Source: Gemmatimonadaceae bacterium
Lineage (GTDB): Bacteria > Gemmatimonadota > Gemmatimonadetes > Gemmatimonadales > Gemmatimonadaceae
Assembly (NCBI GenBank): GCA_014377535.1
Contig: JACMPK010000144.1
Coordinates: 1-43,330 of the forward strand
DNA length: 43,330 nt
Direction of reading: 5' to 3'
The position numbers and the translations under genes are program-made. Shown in pieces: positions 8,717 to 17,855 of this stretch; positions within the stretch are counted from its first letter, which is position 1, and the number at the start of each line of letters is the position of its first letter. Under the pieces are notes generated by a model. The model had not been told where the DNA came from and searched no databases. It was given only the letters and a program-made list of their open reading frames with translations.

Positions 8717-9709
8717 TCAACAGCCGGTGTAAGCGCTCGCCCACCGCACCGACCACTTTCCGGAACCGTCTCGCTGCAGCATCTGGACGCGCGAGCCGTC
8801 GCCGAAATCCTGCCCGAGGAACAGCGTGGGTCGTCCCGACGCCCGCATCGAGACCACGCCGAGCAGGTCCACCGCGATCAGGTCATCCTCTGTCGCATAC
8901 TGCGTTTCCGTCCAAACGGCCTTGAATGCCTTCGAGCCGGCGACACGCTCCAGCACCAGCACTGACCGCTCGACACGCGGCGACGCCTCCACGTTGAGCC
9001 GACGCTCCACCACGGTGACGACGACGTCGACATCGCCCGGCAGCTTGAAGCGGTAGGCTTTCGACACGCCGAACGGCACGCGCCGCATCACGCCGCTGCT
9101 GTCCAGCGGCAGCAGGGCCGCCGCTTTGTTGATGTCCACCACGAGCAGCGCCGAATCGGTCCGCGCAATGCTACCGATCGAGTCGGCGTGCATGGGCTCG
9201 CCGACGCCATGCTGCAGGGCGATCCGCCAGTTGAGTAGTGGATTGCCGAGTCCATGCCGCACCGGCACTACCGGCCACGCGTCGCACCCGGCACTGACGG
9301 CGGTCTGCGCGCCAACAGTGTACTCGCCTACCGACACCGTGCCGATCAGGCCCGACGGTGCGAACAGGTCGACCGACGCTGGCGCGGCATCGGACGGGAG
9401 CACCGCACTCGACGGCTTCGGGACGCTGTCGTCAAGCACGGGTGGCAGGATAACCTGCGCGGCACCGCCTTCGGCAGGCAGGTAGATCGCTGATCCATCC
9501 TGCGCGTCCCAGAACACGACAGACGTGGGTGCAACCGGCGGCTCACCCGCCAAGATTGTCGAGTCGGATGGCCGAGTCGCGGAATCGGCCTTGGACTCCG
9601 GTACATCCCTGCCACAGGTGACCAGCACAAGCGTTGCCACCAGCACCGCCGCAGGCGCCTGAAAGGAGGTAAAACGACCCGTCACGCGCACCCGCTGATG
9701 TGGAGACAT
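8717..9709 (-). CDS. Hypothetical lipoprotein, 330 aa
   Basis: I do not recognise a family. The product begins MSPHQRVRVTGRF, followed by a hydrophobic stretch ending in LVLVTCG, a plausible lipobox with the cysteine near residue 33, and a Ser/Asp/Pro-rich linker of about 35 residues. The remaining 250 residues alternate short beta-strand-like stretches with turns (for example SVVFWDAQDGSAIYL, FRFKLPGDVDVVVTVVE-like, PTLFLGQDFGDGSRV), suggesting a secreted beta-rich or propeller-like domain. There is no ribosome binding site. TATGTT lies five bases upstream of the ATG, consistent with a leaderless transcript. It converges on the transporter operon. Confidence 0.75.
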   Translation of the reverse strand: MSPHQRVRVTGRFTSFQAPAAVLVATLVLVTCGRDVPESKADSATRPSDSTILAGEPPVAPTSVVFWDAQDGSAIYLPAEGGAAQVILPPVLDDSVPKPSSAVLPSDAAPASVDLFAPSGLIGTVSVGEYTVGAQTAVSAGCDAWPVVPVRHGLGNPLLNWRIALQHGVGEPMHADSIGSIARTDSALLVVDINKAAALLPLDSSGVMRRVPFGVSKAYRFKLPGDVDVVVTVVERRLNVEASPRVERSVLVLERVAGSKAFKAVWTETQYATEDDLIAVDLLGVVSMRASGRPTLFLGQDFGDGSRVQMLQRDGSGKWSVRWASAYTGC

Positions 9710-9714
9710 GCACA

Positions 9715-9720
9715 AACATA
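9715..9720 (-). promoter_or_regulatory. Putative -10 element of the lipoprotein gene (leaderless)
   Basis: TATGTT on the minus strand ends five bases before the ATG of the lipoprotein gene. TTGTCC lies 15 bp further upstream as a weak -35. If used, the transcript would begin at or next to the start codon. Confidence 0.4.
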
Positions 9721-9955
9721 CGAACCGGGTGAAACGGACAACGCAGGCTCGACCGATTGTCGACGATGAATCTGCGCTCGGGCCCGCTCAGCTGCAGCGA
9801 CCGGTCACTGCACCATGTCAGTCGCTCCAGAACTTCATCACGCCGAACGCGCGTCCATGCGATAGCTGAATGCGTTGGATCTAAAACGTCCGGAGCTCCG
9901 TGTCCGGGCGCTCTACGATTGGGGAATCTCGGGCATGTAATCGAGGATTCGCAGC

Positions 9956-10996
9956 GTGACCATCGTGCCGCGAAGCATCCACTACGAGTGCAAGGGCGGT
10001 ATCCGCTCGCGCGTGCTGATGCAGGTGGGCCAGCCCATTGCACTCGACACGATGATGACCAGGCATGCGCCGGTCTATGCACTCACCGCCGACATCCACG
10101 CGCAACTGCACGCCGTGACGCTTCACCTCGACGACGAGACTGAAGCCGATGAGGTCCTGGAATTCGCAACGGTGCTCGCGGCCGTATCAGACGTGATCTG
10201 ACCGCTCGGTGATCATGATGCATCCAACGTGGCAACGATCGCGATCGCGCGGCGCGACGATGAAGTCCGCCAGCGACTAAAGCACGGCGAGATTACACCG
10301 CACGTCGAACAGCGTGTCCAACTCATCCAGCAAGGGCTGCTCGCACCGCGGCACACCGCAACACATCGCGAAAAATCTCGGCATTCGCCTCAACTCGTGT
10401 GGCGCTGGATACCAGACTTACCGCCGCTGACCGGTGCGTGATACGCGGTCTGCTACTCGGCGCGATCAGCATGCCGCTCGCCTTCTGGGGACGGCTGAAC
10501 CACGCAAAGCCATTCACGCTCGCACGCGAGATCGCTGCCCGCATGGCCACCGCGCGTTCGCAGCTCGCCATGCACACCCACGTGCTCGGCACCATGCTCG
10601 TGCCGCTGTTCCATGCAGCGCAGATAGTAGCGGTCTGGCATTCATCGGGCGATGCTCGTGGGACTGTATGTCGCATCCCTCATCACCAGCGCGTCGTGGG
10701 ACCTTCAGAACACGGAGCGCTTCCGCCAGCTGCGACAACGCGCGCTGGCCTGGCGGCACATCCGTGAGGATCCCAGACTGCGACAGAAGCTGCATAACCA
10801 GTTGCCCAGCCTGCGCGACGAAGCCGCCGCCATCGCGCGGCATGCGTTCAACGACATCGCTACCACGATCCGCTGCGCAGTTGGCACCGCGCGCACGCGG
10901 AGTCGCACCATGACCACGAAGCTGATGATCGTCATCGAGGTCGTCAGCTTCGTGATCATGGAGGCCGCCCCGCCCGCTCGCCCTCTTGCGCGCTGA
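9956..10996 (+). pseudogene. Decayed PlsC-type acyltransferase with C-terminal membrane domain
   Basis: Three consecutive stretches read like one broken protein. The first (9956-10198) contains IHYECKGGIRSRVLMQVGQPI and ends in an in-frame TGA. The same frame continues with TIAIARRDDEVRQRLKHGE to about 10350. A second frame (about 10375-10650) gives MPLAFWGRLNHAKPFTLARE and a hydrophobic segment, and a third (10652-10996) gives VASLITSASWDLQNTERFRQ and further helical sequence. The first block resembles the strand after the acyl-binding region of 1-acylglycerol-3-phosphate acyltransferases. The later ones resemble the membrane tail seen in long relatives. The H(X)4D catalytic half is missing. 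At least one nonsense and two frameshift lesions are required, so it is non-functional. Confidence 0.6.
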
Positions 10997-11377
10997 CAAG
11001 CTCACGTTCCGCAACGATCGCGAGTGAGCACAAGGCCGAGCACACGCTCACGCCCGCCGGCGATTCGACTCGCGTGACGTAGGCCATGTAGAGATCATCG
11101 CCGTTCATCTCGAAGGTCACACAGGTCTTCGTGTCGATTAACGACCTGATCGGCGGCGACTTCAACGAAGGCCTTACATCACTCAAACGGGGTCGCCGAA
11201 CAACCCTGACATTGGTCGGTGGCTGCTGCTTCTGTGTTTCCGTCTCCGATCATCAACCTATGAACGCGCTGTCGCCTCCATGTCAAACAGGCCGTCGCCG
11301 ATCTTCATGTCTCTGTGTCTCCGTGCGAGACGAGAACGATTCGCGCTGCGCGGAATCATCCAGCAACGAGCGCAGCG
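10997..11377. other. Intergenic region with repeat-like motifs
   Basis: No gene I can support. A minus-strand open frame at 10956-11186 reads partly protein-like (TCVTFEMNGDDLYMAYVTRV) and might be a gene remnant, but it overlaps the pseudogene and has no family match. Between 11221 and 11330 the phrase TCTGTGTTTCCGTCTCCG and the similar TCTCTGTGTCTCCGTGCGAG occur; a related phrase occurs near 35480. Confidence 0.4.
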
Positions 11378-11686
11378 TCACACGATTGGCGGAAGAAATC
11401 GGCCGACGAGATCCCAGTGCCACGCATCCCGGCGTTCACCCGTGCGCGGATCCTTCAAGGGCTTGACCTGCAGCCGGTGCACTGGCAATCCAACTGACGC
11501 ACCGTACGCCAGCAGCAGCTCGCGATTCGTGCACACGAGGTGCGCCATCGGCGTGTTGAACCAGGTGTGGCGGTGCAGCCAGAGCCCGCCGTCCATCGCG
11601 TGGATCATCCCGTCGCGGCGGAGCACGAACTCCTTCCACCGCAACGGATCGTCACGCTCGCCGAGTCCGTCGGCGTCACGGTTCAT
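11378..11686 (-). CDS. Conserved-looking small protein downstream of polA
   Basis: The 102-residue product has no recognised function. Its ATG overlaps the polA stop codon as ATGA, so it is probably translated by coupling to polA. It is basic and rich in Trp and His (GGLWLHRHTWFNTPMAHLVC, RDAWHWDLVGRFLPPIV). The middle, with an HLVC segment followed by a helix ELLLAYGASVGLPVHRLQ, loosely resembles DUF4031-type proteins (a His near the start of a short alpha-helix followed by GLP), but this is weak. There is no signal peptide or membrane segment. Nothing follows on the same strand for several hundred bases. Confidence 0.65.
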   Translation of the reverse strand: MNRDADGLGERDDPLRWKEFVLRRDGMIHAMDGGLWLHRHTWFNTPMAHLVCTNRELLLAYGASVGLPVHRLQVKPLKDPRTGERRDAWHWDLVGRFLPPIV

Positions 11687-14568
11687 TTCGCATCGAGCCA
11701 GTTGTCGCCGAAACCCGTCGCGACCACCAGCGGCACGCTTAACGACGCCGCATGCTCCATCTCATGCACCACCAGCGCGCGCACGGCATCAAGTGCATGC
11801 TCCGGTACCTCGAACACCAGTTCGTCGTGCACCTGCAGCAGCATGCGCGCACCCTGGCCGTCGTTCGGCAACCGGTCCGCGATCTTCAGCATCGCGATCT
11901 TGATCAGGTCCGCAGCCGATCCCTGCAGCGGCGAGTTCTGCGCCATGCGCTCGCCGAACGCACGCACGTTGAAGTTGCGATCGGCGACCTCCGGGATGAA
12001 CCGCTTCCGACCGAATATGGTCTGCACGAAGCCCTGTTCGCGCGCCAGCACGACCTGCGAATCGAGGAAGGCGCGGATACCCGCAAAGCGCTCGAAGTAC
12101 GTCGCGATGAATTCCTTCGCCTCCGCGAAGGTGATCTTCAGCTGCAGGCTCAGCGCACGGGCGCCCTGCCCATAGATCGTCGCGAAATTGATGGTCTTCG
12201 CGCGCGCGCGCATCTCGCTCGTCACATCCTCGACCGGCACGCCGAAGATGATGCTCGCCGTCTGCTTGTGGATGTCGCCACCCGCCTGAAAGGCGCTCAC
12301 GAACGCGGGATCCTGCGACAGGTGCGCCAGCAACCGCAGCTCGATCTGCGAGTAGTCGGCCGCGAGCAGCTTGGTGCCGGGCCCCGCCACGAACCCTCGA
12401 CGGATCGCGCGGCCCAGTTCGCGTCGGATCGGGATGTTCTGCAGGTTCGGATCGCTGGACGAGAGGCGACCCGTTCCCGCCACGGTCTGGTTGAAGGTCG
12501 TGTGAATGCGACCGTCGCGCGGATCGACGAGCAGCGGCAGCGCATCCAGATACGTGCCTTCGAGCTTGAAGATTTCGCGATACTCCATCAGCAGGGCAGG
12601 GAGTTCATGTCCTTCATCCGCCAGTTCCTGCAGCACGCTCGCGTCGGTCGACGGGCCGGTCGCCGTCTTTTTCTTCACCGGCATCGCCATCTTCTCGAAC
12701 AAAATTTGCCGCAGTTTGGGATTGGAATTGATGTTGAACGTCTCCCCTGCGGCCTCGTAGATCAGTAGCTCCACCCGCTGACGTTCGGCCATGAACCGTT
12801 CCTTCAGCGATGCGAACCACTCCAGATCAATCGCCATGCCGGTCCATTCCATCTCGGCCAGTACATCGACCAGCGGCAGCTCGATGCCTTCCAGCAGCGG
12901 ACGCGCGCCGGCAAGTTCGATCAGCGGATCGAAATGCTCGAACAGCCGCAGCGTGAAATCCGCATCTTCGGCCGAGTAAGTCATGGCGACATCGACCGTG
13001 ACTCGGTCGAACGTGATCTGATTACGACCCTTGCCGGTCACCTCGTCGTACGAAATCATCCGATGCTGAAAGATGTCCAGCGCCAGCGCATCCATGCCGT
13101 GCGAGCGACGACCCGGATCCAGCACGTAACTCGCGAGCATCGGGTCGAAGCAGAGTCCGCGCACCGTGATCCCGGCGCGACGCAGCACGAGGATGTCGTA
13201 CTTCGCGTTTTGCGCAACCTTTCTGATCGACGCATCCTCGAGCATCTCGACGAATGCGCGGCAGGCGTCACCGTTGAGTGGCGGCAGGTTCTCGGGCGCC
13301 TGCGTGATCTGGTGCGCCTCGGGGTCCAGCAGGTCGCCCTGCACGTTGGCACCAGCGCGGACATGAAGGAACGGCAGGTAATACGCCTCGCCCGGTGCGG
13401 TCGCAACCGAGATGCCGACCACGCGTGATCGCATCGCGTTGATCGCGATCGGGCACTCGGCGTCGACGACCGTCTCGGTGTCGAATGCGATCGTCCGCAC
13501 CTCGCGGATCCGCTGCACCAGCGCGTCGAGCTGCTCGACAGTGCTCACCGTGCGATACGTGACGGGTATCGCCGGCTTCGCCTCGTCGATCGCAATGAAC
13601 TCCTGCGGCGAATCGTCAAAGGTCGACGGATGGTTGCGCGGCACCGCAGTGCTGTCGTCACTGATCTGGCGTGCCAGCGACGAGAACTCGAGATCGATGT
13701 AGACCTGCCGCAGTTCTGCCCTGTGCGGTTGGTGGAAGCGCACGCGGTCCAGGTCCAGCGTCACCGGACAATCGGTACGGATCGTGACCAGCGCCTTCGA
13801 CAACCGCGCCTTGTCCTCATGTTGCTTGAGCGCCTCGCGAGGCCGCTTCTTCGAGATCTTTGCAACGTTTGCCAATATCGCGTCCAGATCGCCGAACTCC
13901 CTGATCAGTTCCTGCGCACCCTTTTCGCCGATGCCCGGTACGCCCGGCACGTTGTCCGACGTGTCGCCGACCAGCGCAAGAAAATCGGTCGTGCGGTCAG
14001 GTGCCACACCGAGCCGTTCGCTGCCATTCTCCACCCCCACCCAGTGTTCATCCACACTGGCCGGTCCACCGCGACCCGGGTTCAGCAGCCAGACGCCCGG
14101 ACCCACCAGCTGATGAAAATCCTTGTCGCCGGAAACGACGATCACGTTCAACCCCGCCTCGACGCCCTGACGTGCGAGCGATCCGATCACGTCATCGGCC
14201 TCGAAGCCGTCCAGCGACAAGATCGGCGTGTCGTAGGCCGCGAGCAGCGCATGCACATGCTCGAGCCCGAGATCGAAGTCGGCTTGCAGATCCACCGTCA
14301 GCTTCTCGCGCGTCGCCTTGTAGTCGGCATACATCTCGTCGCGAAACGTCGCGCCGGAGTCGTGAATCCAGCAGAGGTATTCCGGCTGGTGCCGCTGCAC
14401 GAGGCGGTTGAGAAAATTCGCGATGCCCCACGCGATCGACGTGTTCACGCCATGACTCGTCTTCAGCGGACGGTTGATCAAGGCGTAGAAGGCGCGATAA
14501 ATCAGCGCGTAGCCGTCCACCAGGAAGAGGCGTGGCGACGTGGGTTCGGTCTGGACTGGCGCGGTCAT
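11683..14568 (-). CDS. polA: DNA polymerase I
   Basis: The 961-residue product fills gaps and removes RNA primers. The N-terminal 5'-nuclease starts at RLFLVDGYALIYRAFYAL (residues 14-31), with GDTSDNVPGVPGIGEKGA in its helix-hairpin-helix region. The 3'-5' proofreading domain appears intact: FDTET (Exo I), NAKYD (Exo II) and YSAEDAD (Exo III). The polymerase domain has motif A AADYSQIELRLLAHLSQD, motif B RAKTINFATIYG and motif C LLQVHDELVFEVPE. It is slightly longer than the E. coli enzyme (928). TAGATT lies six bases before the ATG with no ribosome binding site. It follows the CTP-transferase-like gene after a 152-bp gap. Confidence 0.97.
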   Translation of the reverse strand: MTAPVQTEPTSPRLFLVDGYALIYRAFYALINRPLKTSHGVNTSIAWGIANFLNRLVQRHQPEYLCWIHDSGATFRDEMYADYKATREKLTVDLQADFDLGLEHVHALLAAYDTPILSLDGFEADDVIGSLARQGVEAGLNVIVVSGDKDFHQLVGPGVWLLNPGRGGPASVDEHWVGVENGSERLGVAPDRTTDFLALVGDTSDNVPGVPGIGEKGAQELIREFGDLDAILANVAKISKKRPREALKQHEDKARLSKALVTIRTDCPVTLDLDRVRFHQPHRAELRQVYIDLEFSSLARQISDDSTAVPRNHPSTFDDSPQEFIAIDEAKPAIPVTYRTVSTVEQLDALVQRIREVRTIAFDTETVVDAECPIAINAMRSRVVGISVATAPGEAYYLPFLHVRAGANVQGDLLDPEAHQITQAPENLPPLNGDACRAFVEMLEDASIRKVAQNAKYDILVLRRAGITVRGLCFDPMLASYVLDPGRRSHGMDALALDIFQHRMISYDEVTGKGRNQITFDRVTVDVAMTYSAEDADFTLRLFEHFDPLIELAGARPLLEGIELPLVDVLAEMEWTGMAIDLEWFASLKERFMAERQRVELLIYEAAGETFNINSNPKLRQILFEKMAMPVKKKTATGPSTDASVLQELADEGHELPALLMEYREIFKLEGTYLDALPLLVDPRDGRIHTTFNQTVAGTGRLSSSDPNLQNIPIRRELGRAIRRGFVAGPGTKLLAADYSQIELRLLAHLSQDPAFVSAFQAGGDIHKQTASIIFGVPVEDVTSEMRARAKTINFATIYGQGARALSLQLKITFAEAKEFIATYFERFAGIRAFLDSQVVLAREQGFVQTIFGRKRFIPEVADRNFNVRAFGERMAQNSPLQGSAADLIKIAMLKIADRLPNDGQGARMLLQVHDELVFEVPEHALDAVRALVVHEMEHAASLSVPLVVATGFGDNWLDAK

Positions 14569-14574
14569 GCGCGA

Positions 14575-14580
14575 AATCTA
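14575..14580 (-). promoter_or_regulatory. Putative -10 element of polA (leaderless)
   Basis: TAGATT on the minus strand ends six bases before the polA ATG. No clear -35 is seen at 16-18 bp. The spacing would put the transcription start at the start codon. Confidence 0.4.
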
Positions 14581-14720
14581 GCCAGCGAGCCGCGGCGTCC
14601 CATCGCATCACCGGTGACCTGCGTCCCGCAATCGATCAAAGGGAATTGTCTACAGCCGATTGTCGTCATGAGGCGCGGTGCGAGATCATGCGCAGCCCCT
14701 GTGACCATGCGGCGATTCGC

Positions 14721-15326
14721 TCAGGCGCGCAGCAACGCCAGCAGCGCGGCGGCGGCCAGTGCCACCGCACCGGTCACGCGCACGTTATCGTCCAGGGCGA
14801 CGTCGGGGCGTTCCACAGTGGCCGCGATCACGCCGATGCCGACGGCAACGGGCCACGTGAACGCAGCCAGCCACCACGCGCCGATAGCGGCCGCGAACGC
14901 ACAGACCACGCTGCCCGCGAGCGTCTTGCCGCTGCCACTATGTCTTCGACGCCATGCACGACCGGCAACGGTCGCCATCCCATCCCCGACGGCACCGGCC
15001 CACGTGGCCGCAATCGCGGCTTCGAGCGGTGCCGCAAGGCAGGTGATGGCGAAGGTCGCAAGCAGCCAGGTGGCGCCGGTGATGCCATTCGCCGCTTCAT
15101 GCGGACGGAGCATCACGCCAACCGTCGAATTGAAATGCGACGCGAGCGTGGCAGAGCGGCGGCGGGCGAATTCCACGATGCATGCCACGCCGAACAACGC
15201 GACCAGCATCGCGGCGACATGCCGTTGTGGTGCGCCCAGCCAGAGCGCGACGGGGATGGCAGCGGTACTGAAATGGAGCGTCTTGCGTGGCAGTTCGCGC
15301 CCGCGCACAACGCCCGGTCGGGTCAT
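14721..15326 (-). CDS. CTP-transferase/dolichol-kinase-like membrane protein
   Basis: The 201-residue protein is almost entirely hydrophobic, with about six membrane segments. After a short N-terminus MTRPGVVRGRELPRKTLHF, typical of the dolichol kinase/phosphatidate cytidylyltransferase-like group (R-K-x-x-H before the first helix), it carries the acidic loop VGDGMATVAGRAWRR and GKTLAGSVVCA, matching the GD(x)A...GR...GK(T/S)xxG pattern of that superfamily. It may use CTP to phosphorylate or activate a polyprenol or lipid head group. The exact substrate is not readable. It starts as ATGA on the stop of the GWxTD gene. A longer start upstream would overlap that gene deeply and is rejected. Confidence 0.8.
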   Translation of the reverse strand: MTRPGVVRGRELPRKTLHFSTAAIPVALWLGAPQRHVAAMLVALFGVACIVEFARRRSATLASHFNSTVGVMLRPHEAANGITGATWLLATFAITCLAAPLEAAIAATWAGAVGDGMATVAGRAWRRRHSGSGKTLAGSVVCAFAAAIGAWWLAAFTWPVAVGIGVIAATVERPDVALDDNVRVTGAVALAAAALLALLRA

Positions 15327-16762
15327 CGGTTCAGGCGGCGCTGCAGTGCCGTCTGGAAAGCCGCCGCACCGTTCCCGTAAAACCGCCAGCGTCCGAAGCC
15401 GCTCTGATCCTGGTACACAAGGCGCAGCCGTTCCGTTGTATAATCCCATGCCTGCATGCGGCCGCGCTGACCGATCGTCAGATCCTGCTGCCCCTGGTTG
15501 TTGTTGTCCAGGATCTGATCCGGCTCGCCCAGTGCGACGAACGTCGACCCGCGATCGGACAACCAGCCGGCAGAACCATCTTCGCGAAATCGTTCGTTGG
15601 CGACGCGGATTCGCAAAAAGTAGTCGCGAAGCGCCTCGTTCTGCGGTGTCATGCCAATGGGATCGGTCTCGCGCAGGAACGCGGCCCAGGCCTGTGCTCG
15701 CTGCTGCGGTGTCCCGGTTTTCAACGTGTTCAATCGCGACGAGCTTGCGAAAAATCGCAGGTAACTGATCATCTCGTCGAACGATGCCACGGGCAGATCC
15801 TCGCCGAAGCTCACCAGCACGGCTTGCGTCGCAGTGTCGGCCTGACCGCTGCGCCAGACGGCGGCCTGCACGATCCCGACGCCGAGATTCGCGACCGGCA
15901 CGCGCACGACTCCGCTTGCGATGTTGCCGTTGCCCTGTCGTGGCAGCACCACGGTGTCCTGCCAGAGCGCGGCGCCCTTATCGTCGCGAATGGCAACGTG
16001 CAGCGACACGCCCGCTGGCGATGAGTCGCGCACTTCGAGATAGAGCGGCAGCTCGGTGTCGCGGCCCAAAACGATGGTGCTTCGCGCATTGGCGATCAGA
16101 TCCGGTCGCGTGGCGGCATTGCTGCGCGGCGTCGCCTCCAGAGCAATGATCGGTGTGCTTGGGCGACCACCGAAACGTGGGACCACGACCTGCTTCTCCT
16201 GTGTCGCTGAGCGAGAGGTGCTGCCGTCGCGGATCAGGACCCCTATGGTGTAGGATCCCGGCGGAATCGACAGCTGCTGCTGGAAGAGGATGCTCTCGTC
16301 GGCGCGCTGCGTTTCCTTAAAGCTCACGACCCGCACGACTTCGTTCGTTTCCGTGCGCGACACGACCGCGCCGTTCTGGCGCGCTTCGATCGCGACAGTG
16401 TAGCTGGCACGAAATCGATCTCCCTCGCGCACGAATGAGAACGATTGCGACGGGAACGACAGCGACACGACGACCAGGGAGCTGTCGGCCACCGGACCGG
16501 GCAGCATCGCAATGGAGCCGGTGAAGGGCAGCGGCACACCGTTGGCCAGCAGGCCCAGATTCTGGAGCACCTTGTACGTGTCCGATTGCGCGGCAATGTC
16601 ACCGCGGCGCACACCAGCGGGGGCGTCGGTACCCGGAGGTCCACCGCCGGGCGCTCCACCGGCAGGCCGACCCGAGGCACACCCCGCGGCGGCTGCGCCT
16701 AGCAGGCACAGTCCAATCTGCCGCACTCGGCGACCCGCTCGTAATCTCGCCTGCTCTGCCAT
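15323..16762 (-). CDS. GWxTD-domain lipoprotein
   Basis: The 479-residue product begins MAEQARLRAGRRVRQ, a hydrophobic stretch and AAAAGCASG, a lipobox with cysteine near residue 28, followed by a Gly/Pro-rich linker. The middle part is beta-rich. The C-terminal third has RETDPIGMTPQNEALRDYF, RIRVANERFREDGSAGWLSD and VALGEPDQILD-like segments, which define the GWxTD family found in Acidobacteriota, Gemmatimonadota, Bacteroidota and relatives. Here the signature reads GWLSD instead of GWxTD. The biochemical role of the family is unknown. It is the first gene of the minus-strand operon running into polA. The chosen ATG leaves a clean signal peptide. Confidence 0.88.
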   Translation of the reverse strand: MAEQARLRAGRRVRQIGLCLLGAAAAGCASGRPAGGAPGGGPPGTDAPAGVRRGDIAAQSDTYKVLQNLGLLANGVPLPFTGSIAMLPGPVADSSLVVVSLSFPSQSFSFVREGDRFRASYTVAIEARQNGAVVSRTETNEVVRVVSFKETQRADESILFQQQLSIPPGSYTIGVLIRDGSTSRSATQEKQVVVPRFGGRPSTPIIALEATPRSNAATRPDLIANARSTIVLGRDTELPLYLEVRDSSPAGVSLHVAIRDDKGAALWQDTVVLPRQGNGNIASGVVRVPVANLGVGIVQAAVWRSGQADTATQAVLVSFGEDLPVASFDEMISYLRFFASSSRLNTLKTGTPQQRAQAWAAFLRETDPIGMTPQNEALRDYFLRIRVANERFREDGSAGWLSDRGSTFVALGEPDQILDNNNQGQQDLTIGQRGRMQAWDYTTERLRLVYQDQSGFGRWRFYGNGAAAFQTALQRRLNR

Positions 16763-16901
16763 GACGTCCGCCGCTCTCACGCGTGAGTGCCCATGTTGAT
16801 GAACTGAATTGCCGTGCAAGATACGGTACACGGCGACCGACCGAATCGTTACAGCGCGACATTTTCATCCGATCACGCCACGAGGCTGAGGGCCTGTACG
16901 C

Positions 16902-16930
16902 TTGCCGCCTTCCGGTCAGTCCCGTAGGCT
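16902..16930 (+). promoter_or_regulatory. Putative leaderless promoter of the kinase gene
   Basis: TTGCCG (16902-16907), a 17-bp spacer and TAGGCT (16925-16930) are followed by seven bases and the GTG at 16938. The arrangement puts the transcript start on the start codon. Confidence 0.45.
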
Positions 16931-16937
16931 TGTGCTC

Positions 16938-17855
16938 GTGATTCGAGACGCACTGGTAGGAACGGTCATCGCAGAATATGCGGTGCAGGACATGGTCGGC
17001 GAGGGCGGAACCGCGATGGTTTACCGCGCCGCGCATCCGACACATGGAATTGTCGCCCTGAAGGTGCTCCGCACGAAGCTGCGGAACGATCCCACGGCCG
17101 TCATTCGATTCGAGCGTGAGGCTGAGTTTGGCCTCCGCGTGGTGCACCCGAACGTGGTGCGCACCATCGAGCTCGGTGCGTCGGACGGCGTGAAGTTCCT
17201 CGCGATCGAGTGGGCGCCTGGCGACCTTCTCGAGAAGGTCGCCAAGCAGACTGGTGCGTTTCCGCGGCCTCAGGTTGCCAGCATCGTGAGCCAGATCGCC
17301 GCTGCGGTCGACGCGTCGCACCGGCAGGGCATCGTCCACCGCGACCTGAAGCCGGAAAATCTGATGTACGACAGCGTGAACGATCGCGTTCGCCTGCTGG
17401 ATTTCGGCATCGCAGCCGAGCCCGAGCAGGGAAACGACCAGCGGCTTACGCGCGACGGCTTCTTCGTGGGCACGTTGCTGTATGTCGCGCCTGAGGCGCT
17501 CAGTGGCGTGCTCGTCGGGCCGACGGCCGACCAGTACAGTCTCGCGACGATCGCGTATTTCCTGCTCACGGGCGTGCATCCCTACACTGCGCGCTCCACG
17601 CGTGACATGCTGTCGCAGCTGCTCACCCAGCCACCGACCCCACTCAACAAGGCCGTGCCGACGCTGACCTTCAGTGACGAGGTCGAGAAGGTGGTCATGA
17701 AGGGGCTCGCTCGTCTGCCGGGCGATCGTTATCCGGGCATCACGGACTTTGCTGCAGCGCTCGAAGCGTCCCTGACGTCGATGCCTGCGCCCGTCACGAA
17801 GTCGGCCGGACTGTTCAGCCGAGTGAAGAACTTGTTTGGCTCGAAGGACCGCTGA
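16938..17855 (+). CDS. Hanks-type serine/threonine protein kinase
   Basis: The 305-residue product is a complete bacterial Ser/Thr kinase domain with a short tail. The glycine loop is VGEGGTAMVY, the ATP-anchoring lysine is in VALKVLR, the catalytic loop is IVHRDLKPENLMY, the metal-binding DFG is in LLDFGIA, and the activation segment ends at YVAPEAL. The C-terminal tail of about 40 residues has no membrane helix and no PASTA or sensor domain, so this is a soluble minimal kinase. I choose the GTG at 16938 (VIRDALVGTVIAEY); GTG 16932 and TTG 16902 are in frame. Its stop overlaps the apparent CTG start of pyrE, which suggests co-transcription. Confidence 0.93.
   Translation: MIRDALVGTVIAEYAVQDMVGEGGTAMVYRAAHPTHGIVALKVLRTKLRNDPTAVIRFEREAEFGLRVVHPNVVRTIELGASDGVKFLAIEWAPGDLLEKVAKQTGAFPRPQVASIVSQIAAAVDASHRQGIVHRDLKPENLMYDSVNDRVRLLDFGIAAEPEQGNDQRLTRDGFFVGTLLYVAPEALSGVLVGPTADQYSLATIAYFLLTGVHPYTARSTRDMLSQLLTQPPTPLNKAVPTLTFSDEVEKVVMKGLARLPGDRYPGITDFAAALEASLTSMPAPVTKSAGLFSRVKNLFGSKDR

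Noticed and set aside
9543-10082. Minus-strand 179-codon frame upstream of the lipoprotein gene
   Set aside because: It overlaps the lipoprotein gene and the acyltransferase remnant, with no motif or start support.
13630-15768. A 712-codon plus-strand open frame
   Set aside because: It is antisense to polA and neighbouring genes that have complete, motif-rich readings on the minus strand.
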